Source: JAICLL01 sp035252155
GTDB taxonomy: Bacteria > Planctomycetota > Planctomycetia > Pirellulales > JAICIG01
Assembly: GCA_035252155.1 (NCBI GenBank)
Contig: DATFDL010000301.1
Span: 1-16,605, forward strand
Reading direction: 5' to 3'
DNA length: 16,605 nucleotides
Shown here: piece by piece, positions 6,593 to 13,225 of the stretch
Numbering within the stretch: position 1 is the first letter of the stretch
Layout: each line of letters opens with the position of its first letter
The notes under the pieces: model-generated
Database searches by the model: none
Told to the model about the DNA's origin: nothing
The model's input: only the letters and a program-made list of their open reading frames with translations
Program-made: the position numbers and the translations under genes

Positions 6593-8187
6593 CCGTGATC
6601 TGGGTCAATACCCGGTTTTGACTTTTGCATTTTGACTTTCCCCATGCCGTCCGGCGGCCTTCCGCGAAACAGCATGCAACACCACCAGCCGAGCCAAGCG
6701 ACGAGTCCCGCTAACATTGCCGGCACGAAATACGGCGTCTCCGGCTCAAGCCACGGTCCTTGCCACCACATCATCACCCCCAAGGGCAAGCCCGCGGCCG
6801 TGAGCAACCAAAAGCCGACGCGGTATCGTCCATCATCGCGCATCAGAATCATCAGGGCATAGTATCCGGGGGCCAGCAGCGGCACAAACCAGCGGATCGA
6901 ACAACAATCGCCCGAAAAATTGACCGACAACGCCGAGTAAAGCAGCCAGGTGCCGGCCGCCCAGGCGAAGATGGCCAACAACTCGGGCCACTCTGCGGGC
7001 CGTCGGCGAAGCAAGGTAACGGCGCCGGGTAGCAACAGCAAGAGCAGCAGATTGTGCGGCAAGAAACCGCGCACCGGAAAATCGGCCGCGGGGTAACCGA
7101 TCGCGAACCGCGTGAGCGGATCGAGCAGCAGCGCCGCCGCGTAGGCCATAAACCCCACCGGCGAGGCGTGGTTCCAAAACCCCGTCAAGTTTTCGCGCCG
7201 AAACGGGGTGCCTGGCCAATCGAAATACTCCGGCACCGATCCGAGCGGCTGGAGCGTGCCGCCAACGCAATAGGTCAAGGCGTGATGGGCGATGACCCAG
7301 GGCGCGGCGGCGAGCGCGACCAGCGCCACGGCCGCCAAGCTGCTGCGAACGATCATCTTGTGCTCCGCAGAAGTCCGTTCTGTCGCGAAGCGAAAGGCGA
7401 CAAACCGTGTACGATACGCCGACACCGCCAACGTGGCCAACAGCAGCAGCGGCCCGCTGCCCGAGTCGATGGTGTAGCCTAGCCCCGCCAGCGCGCCGAT
7501 GGCCGTTAGCACTGGCCAAGGCATTTTCGGCTCGGCCTGGGAGGTCCGTTGAGCCAGATTGGTCAACGCCACCAGCATGGCCGCGGTCACGGCGAGCAGC
7601 AGGATATGGTCGTTCACGCCGCGCGTGTAAGCCGGGGCCACGGTGCTCAGTGCCAGGCTGGACGTTGCTGCCAGGCGGTCGAGCAGGCGCAGCCCCAGCA
7701 ATCGGCCCAGATGATAAGCACAGACGACCGTGATGACATAAGCCACGCCCGACGAGCCCAGCGTCATCCAATAGCAAAACTCATCGCACCGTCCACGGGC
7801 GGTCAGTCCGGTGGTCTTTTGCCAGACGGCGTACCAGCCCGCTAACAGCACGGCCGGCAGCGGCGACTTGTGCGAGTAGTAATGGCCGTTCACCAGGATT
7901 TTGTCTTTGGTGCCGAAGAGCCAGGTTTGCGGGTAGTCCATCGGATACGGAAACGGCTCATCGCGATCGGGGTTGATGCGCGGCACGCGGACGAACACCG
8001 ACTCGTCGATGGCCAGAGTGTGGTGGTCGATCAGGCATTCGACGGTGGCCAGTCGACTGCCGTCGTTCCATCCGCCTGCCTGGTCGCGGGCACTGACGAC
8101 GGCGATGGCGATCGCCGCGATCAGCACGGCGTAACCGGCGAGAGAATCACGGCGATGCGATAAAGCGGGTTGAGAACGACGACGCAT
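6526..8187 (-). CDS. Polytopic membrane protein, putative GT-C-type glycosyltransferase (paralog B)
   Basis: A 553-residue protein from the ATG at 8187 (a TTG lies one codon before it). It shares collinear blocks with paralog A: SARDxAGGWNDGSRLATVE, HTLAI, GTKDKxLxxGHYYSxKSPLP, FCYxMTLGSSGxAYV, HHALxYxVGGT, and CCSIRWFVPLLAP. It differs by a longer stretch before GTKDK, an extra segment around 355-385 (PLTRFAIGYPAADFPVRGF) and a C-terminal tail. It is a multi-pass inner-membrane protein, possibly a GT-C-type glycosyltransferase; the donor and acceptor are unknown. The last 40 or so residues are not membrane-like and are partly encoded by a heptanucleotide repeat (KVKMQKSKP). The frame then runs 67 bases into paralog A. 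The ancestral stop has probably been lost, so the tail may be neutral read-through. Confidence 0.78.
   Translation of the reverse strand: MRRRSQPALSHRRDSLAGYAVLIAAIAIAVVSARDQAGGWNDGSRLATVECLIDHHTLAIDESVFVRVPRINPDRDEPFPYPMDYPQTWLFGTKDKILVNGHYYSHKSPLPAVLLAGWYAVWQKTTGLTARGRCDEFCYWMTLGSSGVAYVITVVCAYHLGRLLGLRLLDRLAATSSLALSTVAPAYTRGVNDHILLLAVTAAMLVALTNLAQRTSQAEPKMPWPVLTAIGALAGLGYTIDSGSGPLLLLATLAVSAYRTRFVAFRFATERTSAEHKMIVRSSLAAVALVALAAAPWVIAHHALTYCVGGTLQPLGSVPEYFDWPGTPFRRENLTGFWNHASPVGFMAYAAALLLDPLTRFAIGYPAADFPVRGFLPHNLLLLLLLPGAVTLLRRRPAEWPELLAIFAWAAGTWLLYSALSVNFSGDCCSIRWFVPLLAPGYYALMILMRDDGRYRVGFWLLTAAGLPLGVMMWWQGPWLEPETPYFVPAMLAGLVAWLGWWCCMLFRGRPPDGMGKVKMQKSKPGIDPDHGWCGWWTRQKSKPNGGRALACS
6616..6636. 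repeat. Heptanucleotide tandem array 2 (TTTTGAC/TTTTGCA, 3 units)
   Basis: The plus strand reads TTTTGAC, TTTTGCA, TTTTGAC, then TTTCCCC, in 7-bp register. It looks intergenic in composition (AT-rich within GC-rich DNA), yet the frame of paralog B passes through it. It sits 24 bases before the ATG of paralog A on the minus strand, which is a natural intergenic position. Confidence 0.65.
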
Positions 8188-8218
8188 CAAACGGTTGGGG
8201 GCTGAAAATTGGCGAGCG

Positions 8219-8433
8219 CTACGCAGATCGCAGGTCCGCGCCGGCCATCAATCCCGCGATCGACAAGTCCTCGTCCAGGTCGGGCCAGTGCAAGCTGACG
8301 CCGCCACCACCGATCTCGCACCGAGCGCGCTGACAGCCGAAGTGCTCATTCCAAGCCTCCAGTAACTCTGCCCGCTTCCCTCGTTGCTGAAAAAGAAGAA
8401 GCGAAAGCGGCCAACGCGAAGGACTGTGGGCAT
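8219..8433 (-). pseudogene. Decayed DUF4160-DUF2442 module
   Basis: From the ATG at 8433 the minus strand encodes MPTVLRVGRFRFFFFSNEGS, a clear N-terminus of DUF4160 (normally followed by EPPHIHV). At about 8374 the match breaks off. In a different frame the DNA then encodes AELLEAWNEHFG, the C-terminus expected of DUF4160, and runs straight into ARCEIGGGGVSLHWPDLDED and LSIAGLMAG, the C-terminus of DUF2442, ending with TAG at 8219. So at least two internal deletions and a frame change have collapsed two genes of about 80-90 codons each into 215 bases. From memory these two small families are often encoded side by side, DUF4160 first, which fits the order here. Nothing functional is expected to be made. 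The stop lies 31 bases before the ATG of paralog B. Confidence 0.75.
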
Positions 8434-8589
8434 CGGTTTCGGTATTCGGCGGCGGTGCCCGTTAATATTTTATCTCGGGCCGTCGCTTCGTGCCATGATG
8501 GCAATTCTCGCCTGCCCGCGATAGACTGACCGTCGGCAGAGATCATCCCTCTCGAACTCTCAATATCACCGGCGGGTGGCTGACTTCGG
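8434..8589. other. Non-coding remainder of the divergent gap
   Basis: Between the DUF4160/DUF2442 remnant and the hairpins before comEC I see no gene with a recognisable motif. An AT-rich patch, TTAATATTTTATC at 8462-8474, stands out from the GC-rich surroundings and may hold the old promoter of the decayed module (minus strand GATAAAATATTAA). No -35 is obvious. Confidence 0.4.
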
Positions 8590-8635
8590 CCGGCCACAAA
8601 GGCCGGGGACTAGCCGGCCACATGGGCCGGGGCTA
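8590..8635. repeat. Two consecutive GGCCGG hairpins directly before comEC
   Basis: CCGGCC (8590-8595), loop ACAAA, GGCCGG (8601-8606) is followed by CCGGCC (8614-8619), loop ACATG, GGCCGG (8625-8630). The two copies are near-identical direct repeats 24 bases apart. The second also has TAGCC (8611-8615) matching GGCTA (8631-8635), making it a longer imperfect palindrome. The second hairpin ends about 8-12 bases before the comEC ATG at 8643, where a ribosome-binding site would lie; none is visible. Confidence 0.75.
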
Positions 8636-8642
8636 CTAGACG

Positions 8643-11231
8643 ATGGAACTGCTGGGCGCGACCGACGCTGCTGCCGTGGGCCGTTGGCCTCGCTATCAAC
8701 CGCTGGTGCTCATCGCCGCGGCGCTGTCGGCTGGCATCGCAGCCGACCGCTGTTCTCCGGTGTCGGCCGTGTTCTGGTGGCTGGCCGCCGTGGCAAGTTG
8801 GTGCGGCTGGCTGTTGGCGTGGCGGGTAGGCTGGAACTTTTTTGGAACCGCCTTGCTCTGCGTCGCAGTCGCCGGCTTGGGCGGCGCCTGGCATCATCAG
8901 CGGTGGTGGCTCTTCGGCGACGACGAGATTGGCCTGTTCGCCGCCGAAGAGGCGAAGCCGGTTTGTCTCGAGGCTACCGCGCTCTCCGGCCCACGGCACG
9001 TGCCAGCCCCGCCCGAAGATCCGCTCTGCGCCATTCCACAGGGCGAGCGCAGCCGCTTGCGCGTCGGCGTTTGCGCCGTGCGCGACGGCGACGATTGGCG
9101 GCCGGCCTCGGGCGTCGCTCAACTTTGGGTCGATGGACACGTGCCGGGCGTCCGCGCGGGCGATCGCCTGCGGGTGGTCGGCCAACTTTCGGCGCCGGCC
9201 GCCGCGCAGAACCCCGGCGAGTTCGACTTTGCCCGGCACGCCCGTGCCGATCGACAACTCAGCCGGCTCTCAGCCGATTTTGCCGAATGTGTCGCCGTCA
9301 TTCGGCCTGGCCCGCGCTGGAGCGTCTCGCGACTACTCGATCAGCTTCGGCAAGGCGGCGATCACCTGCTGTGGCGGCGGCTCGACGACCGCCGCGCGCC
9401 GCTGGCCGCCGCGCTGCTGCTGGGGCTGCGTGAGGAGCTCGACCTTGATACCACCGCCGCTTTCGCCCAGACCGGCACCGTTCATATTCTGTCGATTTCG
9501 GGCTTGCACGTGGGCATCTTGGCCCTGTTCTTGTTCTGGATCATGCGGCTGGGACTGGTAGGCCGCCGGCTGGCGCTTTTGGGCGTGGCGCTGGTGACTC
9601 TCGGCTACGCATTGGTGATCGATGCCGAACCTCCCGCCGTGCGAGCCACGGTGGTCGTGCTGCTGGTTTGCGTGGCGCAATGGCGGCGCGACGGTTGGCT
9701 GCCGTTCAACCTGTTGGCGTTGGCCGCGATTTTCGTGTTGGCCATGAACCCCAGCGAGTTGTTCCGCATCGGCCCACAGTTGTCTTTTTTGGCGGTCGCC
9801 ACGCTGGCCTGGTTCGGTCCGCGGCTGGCCGCGCGTCCGATCGCCGATCCGCTCGATCGGCTGATTGCGCGAACGCGCCCCTGGCCACAAAAGCTTGGCC
9901 GGCGTTGCGGCCGCTGGGCTTGGCAAACCGTGGCGCTGAGCTTTGTCGTTTGGGGCACGAGCGCACCGCTGGTGCTGGCCCAGTTTCACCTGGTCTCGCC
10001 CGCCACACTGGTGCTGACGCCGGTGCTCGCCGGCCCAGTGGCGCTGGCGCTGCTATCGGGATTTGTGGTGCTGGTCTTCGGCTGGGTCGTGCCGCCGCTG
10101 GGCGGCCTCGCTGCCGTGCTGTGCGATATCTCACTGGAAATAATTCAACGCGGCGTCGAGTTGGCCAGCCGCACGTCAGCCAGCCACTTTTGGGCGCCCG
10201 GCCCGGCCGGCTGGTGGCTGGCGGGTTTTTATTCCGCGCTGGCGGTCTGGGCGGTCGCGCCCCTCTGGCGACCGCCGCGCCGTTGGTGCTGTGCCGTGCT
10301 GGCCGGCTGGATCGCCATCGGCTTAGCCGCACCGCTGCTCGCGCCGGCCGATATGCCAAGGTTGCAATGCACGTTTCTTTCGGTCGGACATGGCTGCGCC
10401 GTCGTGCTCGAACTGCCCGACGGCAAAACGCTGCTCTACGACGCCGGCCGGCTGGGCTCGCCGCAGGCTGGGGCGCGGTCGGTGGCCGGGTATCTCTGGC
10501 AACGCGGAATCACGCACCTCGACGCCATCGTGCTCTCGCACGCCGATGTGGATCATTACAACGCCGTGCCCGAACTCTTAGACAAGTTTTCGGTGGGCGT
10601 GATTTATGCCACGCCGGCCATGCTCTACGACGAAGGCGCGGCGATGCGAAAGCTGCTGGAGGCGGTTCGCGCGTCGGATGTTCCGCTGCGCGAGACTTGG
10701 TCGGGCGATCGACTGCGTGTGGGCGACGATTGTCTGATCGAAGTCTGGCACCCCACCCGCGACGGCGTGCTCGGCGGCGATAACGCCAACAGTCTGGTGC
10801 TCGACGTCGAATACCAGGGCCGGCGGATTCTGTTGACGGGCGACTTGGAATCGCCGGGCATGGACGACCTGTTGGCCGAGTCGCCGGCCCATTGCGACGT
10901 CATCTTAGCGCCGCACCACGGCAGCCTGCGGAGCGACCCCCCGGGATTTGCCGCTTGGGCGACGCCCGATTGGGTGATCATCAGCGGCAGCTTTAACGAT
11001 CGCCGGCCCGAAGTCGAGCAAGCGTACCACGAGGTGGGCGCGGTGGTGTTGGCCACAGCCGATCAGGGAGCCGTTCACGTGGCGGTCGCCGAGGGCGACA
11101 TCGACGTCACAAGCTGGCGAGCTGGCGAGGAAATGGCGGAATGGGAGGGACTGGTTTCGTCGTTTGGGCGCCAGTCAAGGGCGCTCAGGGTGCCACGGCA
11201 TCCGTCGCGGCGCGCGTCGCGTGGGACTTGA
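8643..11231 (+). CDS. comEC: ComEC/Rec2-type DNA uptake channel
   Basis: An 862-residue inner-membrane protein that in competent bacteria carries single-stranded DNA into the cytoplasm. The order of parts is complete: N-terminal helices plus a soluble DUF4131/OB-like part (about 20-220, with GEFDFARHARA); the polytopic Competence domain, beginning with GTVHILSISGLHVGILALF (about 278-296) and continuing through many helices to about 560; then a C-terminal metallo-beta-lactamase-like domain with LSHADVDH (H633, D635, D637, H638) and LAPHHGS (H758, H759). These metal-site residues are intact, and the length is within the normal range. The last 40 residues (EGLVSSFGRQSRALRVPRHP onward) are Arg/Ser-rich and probably not conserved. 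No other competence genes are in view. Two GGCCGG hairpins abut its start codon. Confidence 0.93.
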   Translation: MELLGATDAAAVGRWPRYQPLVLIAAALSAGIAADRCSPVSAVFWWLAAVASWCGWLLAWRVGWNFFGTALLCVAVAGLGGAWHHQRWWLFGDDEIGLFAAEEAKPVCLEATALSGPRHVPAPPEDPLCAIPQGERSRLRVGVCAVRDGDDWRPASGVAQLWVDGHVPGVRAGDRLRVVGQLSAPAAAQNPGEFDFARHARADRQLSRLSADFAECVAVIRPGPRWSVSRLLDQLRQGGDHLLWRRLDDRRAPLAAALLLGLREELDLDTTAAFAQTGTVHILSISGLHVGILALFLFWIMRLGLVGRRLALLGVALVTLGYALVIDAEPPAVRATVVVLLVCVAQWRRDGWLPFNLLALAAIFVLAMNPSELFRIGPQLSFLAVATLAWFGPRLAARPIADPLDRLIARTRPWPQKLGRRCGRWAWQTVALSFVVWGTSAPLVLAQFHLVSPATLVLTPVLAGPVALALLSGFVVLVFGWVVPPLGGLAAVLCDISLEIIQRGVELASRTSASHFWAPGPAGWWLAGFYSALAVWAVAPLWRPPRRWCCAVLAGWIAIGLAAPLLAPADMPRLQCTFLSVGHGCAVVLELPDGKTLLYDAGRLGSPQAGARSVAGYLWQRGITHLDAIVLSHADVDHYNAVPELLDKFSVGVIYATPAMLYDEGAAMRKLLEAVRASDVPLRETWSGDRLRVGDDCLIEVWHPTRDGVLGGDNANSLVLDVEYQGRRILLTGDLESPGMDDLLAESPAHCDVILAPHHGSLRSDPPGFAAWATPDWVIISGSFNDRRPEVEQAYHEVGAVVLATADQGAVHVAVAEGDIDVTSWRAGEEMAEWEGLVSSFGRQSRALRVPRHPSRRASRGT

Positions 11232-11406
11232 GTTCATTGCCTATTTCCGCAGGTCCGCCGTGTCGGCTGAACCACTACAACCCACCGATTCCCCTTCAAT
11301 TGCCGCCTTCCGCTAGCGTAATTTCTGCTTCACCGGCCCAAGCCAGACGGCCGACAAATGAGGAAGAGACACCCTAGTTTTCCATTTCGGCTCGGCCGCG
11401 CTTGCC

Positions 11407-13047
11407 ATGCACGCCAAACTCGCCCGAATCGCGGCCGCCATGCTGCTTGCTGCGATCGGGTTGCGCGAGCCCACGGCGGCGCAGGCGCAGCTCATCGGTC
11501 TCGCCGACGAAATCATCATCATCTCGAAAGGCATCTCCGCCAAGGCGACCAACCGCCGGGCCTCATTGCTTGGCCAGGCGCCGGGCGGAGGCGCGAATCC
11601 GCTGGTGCGCGATCCAGGCGGACGCGGTCGCCCGATGGTCCAACGGGCCAATCCCGCACGTTCGACCGCCAACTTCCGCACGCCCGATCGCGGCGTGCTG
11701 TCGTCGATCTCGGCGCCGGGGCCGCAATTCGTTCGACGTGCTCAACCGCTGGCGGCCGCTCAGCCGCAACGGCCGGCCATCGAGCCCGTGCCGCTCTATG
11801 GTCCGCTGGAGTTGCCCCCAGGCGAGGTCGAGGGTCCGGCCAACGGGCTGACGCTCGATCAGGCCATTGAGCGGCTGATGCGCGAAAACGCCGACCTGCG
11901 AGCCAAATCGTTCGAGATTTCTCAAGCACGCGCCGACGTGCTCACCGCCGGTTTGCGCGGCAACCCGCTCTATTTCCTGTCGGCCTCGAACTATCCCTAC
12001 ACGCCCTACTCAGCGGCGCGGCCGGGCAACAACGACTACTCGATCAGCATCATCCAACCGTTCGATCTGAATCACAAACGCCAGGCCCGCGCTCAGGCGG
12101 CGGTGCAGGCCGCCCGCGTAATCGAGGCCCAGTACCAAGACGCCGTGCGGGTGGCCCTCGATGACCTCTATCTGACGTACATCGACGTTGTTGTGGCGCG
12201 GGAAACGCTTTACTACGCCCAAACGAGCCTCAGGGGGACCGAGGCGCTGTTGGAAAAGGCCGAGCAGCAGTTGCGGCTCGGCGACATCACCGAGCCCGAT
12301 CTGTTGAATGTCGCCATTCAGCGCGAGGCCGCCCAGATGGGCCTGGAGCAAGCACGGGCGCAACTGCTGGAAACCCAGCACGCCCTGGCGGCGCTGCTCA
12401 ATATCCCCCCGCAGACGGCTGGACAGATTGAACTGCTCGGGACGCTTCGAGACAACGCACCGCCCCCACCCGGCCACGACGAGTTGATGAGAACGGCACT
12501 GACCGCGCGGCCCGACCTGATGGCATTTCGGCTTGGCATCCAGCGCGCCCGCGCCGATGCCCGGGCCGCCGGCAAAGAATGGTTCGAAGACGTTTTCGTG
12601 ATCTACTCGCCCTACCAGTTTCAGAACAATCGGCCTGTCGGCGGACTCAACGCCACCAGCTACTCGTTTGGCGTGCTGGGTTCAATTCCGCTCTACGACC
12701 GGCGGCAGGGCGAAGTGCGTAGGGCCGAACTGAATGTGGTGCAGTCGCGTGTGGCCCTGGCCGCCATCGAGCGGCAAATCCAGGCCGAGGTCGAACGCGC
12801 CGCGGTCGAGTATCATGCCAGCCGCCAGGCCGTCGAGCGCATCGAGCACACCATTTTGCCCGCCAGCCAGCGGGTGCGTGACGCCGTCCGGCTGCTTTAC
12901 GAGAAGGACCAAAAGAGCATGATCGACTTGTTGACCGCCCAGAAAAACCACAACGAAGTCGTGCGGCAATACCGCGACGCCTTGATCCGCCATCGCCGCA
13001 GCATGTTGCGGTTGAACACCGCGGTCGGGCAACGAATTTTGCCGTAG
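11407..13047 (+). CDS. TolC-family outer membrane efflux protein
   Basis: A 546-residue protein. Residues 1-27 form a signal peptide (IAAAMLLAAIGLREPTAAQA). Residues 40-145 are a Pro/Gly/Arg-rich region outside the family. Two OEP repeats follow: the first starts at LTLDQAIERLMRENADL (148-164) and continues with long helices (RQARAQAAVQAARVIEAQYQ, ALLEKAEQQLRLGDITEPDL); the second starts near LTARPDLMAFRLGIQRARAD (about 367-386) and ends with the helix pair reaching LLTAQKNHNEVVRQYRDAL. In the family these trimerise into an outer-membrane and periplasmic duct for tripartite efflux or type I secretion. No membrane-fusion or RND/ABC gene lies beside it in the window, so the partner is unknown. 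Start ATG at 11407 without a visible Shine-Dalgarno; 175 bases after comEC. Its TAG stop is followed by a second TAG and by the heptamer array. Confidence 0.88.
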   Translation: MHAKLARIAAAMLLAAIGLREPTAAQAQLIGLADEIIIISKGISAKATNRRASLLGQAPGGGANPLVRDPGGRGRPMVQRANPARSTANFRTPDRGVLSSISAPGPQFVRRAQPLAAAQPQRPAIEPVPLYGPLELPPGEVEGPANGLTLDQAIERLMRENADLRAKSFEISQARADVLTAGLRGNPLYFLSASNYPYTPYSAARPGNNDYSISIIQPFDLNHKRQARAQAAVQAARVIEAQYQDAVRVALDDLYLTYIDVVVARETLYYAQTSLRGTEALLEKAEQQLRLGDITEPDLLNVAIQREAAQMGLEQARAQLLETQHALAALLNIPPQTAGQIELLGTLRDNAPPPPGHDELMRTALTARPDLMAFRLGIQRARADARAAGKEWFEDVFVIYSPYQFQNNRPVGGLNATSYSFGVLGSIPLYDRRQGEVRRAELNVVQSRVALAAIERQIQAEVERAAVEYHASRQAVERIEHTILPASQRVRDAVRLLYEKDQKSMIDLLTAQKNHNEVVRQYRDALIRHRRSMLRLNTAVGQRILP

Positions 13048-13053
13048 TAGTTT

Positions 13054-13225
13054 GAAGTGTGAAGTTTGAAGTGTGAAGTTTGAAGTGTGAAGTTTGAAGT
13101 GTGAAGTTTGAAGTGTGAAGTTTGAAGTTTGAAGTGTGAAGTTTGAAGTGTGAAGTTTGAAGTGTGAAGTTTGAAGTGGTCAAATTCTTCCAACTTCAAA
13201 CTTCAAACTTCCCACTTCAAACTTC
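13054..13225. repeat. Heptanucleotide array 3: 18 direct plus 5 inverted GAAGTTT/GAAGTGT units
   Basis: From 13054 to 13179 there are 18 perfectly phased 7-mers, all GAAGTTT or GAAGTGT except the last (GAAGTGG), mostly alternating, with one GAAGTTT doublet at 13117-13130. A degenerate unit GTAGTTT (13047-13053) overlaps the tolC-like stop. After an 11-base spacer, five inverted units (CAACTTC, AAACTTC, AAACTTC, CCACTTC, AAACTTC) fill 13191-13225 and overlap the secDF stop. The inverted arm has the same unit order as direct units 13103-13137, so transcripts from either side could form a stem of about 35 bp with three to four mismatches. Confidence 0.9.
13103..13225. terminator. Possible bidirectional transcript-end hairpin between convergent genes
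   Basis: Direct units 13103-13137 can pair with inverted units 13191-13225, and many other registers are possible because of the repetition. The hairpin lies between two convergent stop codons, where a bidirectional terminator is expected. There is no clear U-tract of the classical intrinsic type, so true termination as opposed to RNA stabilisation is inference. Confidence 0.35.

Noticed and set aside
6833..7777. Minus-strand open frame of 314 codons
   Set aside because: Shifted frame of paralog B, lacking membrane segments and rich in Arg/Gly/Ala.
9668..10783. Plus-strand open frame of 371 codons inside comEC
   Set aside because: Shadow frame; the overlapping frame carries all the ComEC motifs.
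12647..13199. Minus-strand open frames giving HFKLHTSNFTLQTS-type repeats
   Set aside because: They come from translating the heptamer array, whose minus strand has no stop in any frame, followed by antisense of the tolC-like gene. No start signal or family supports a protein.
13054..13225. CRISPR array
   Set aside because: The units are 7 bp with no spacers of unique sequence, and there are no cas genes in the window.
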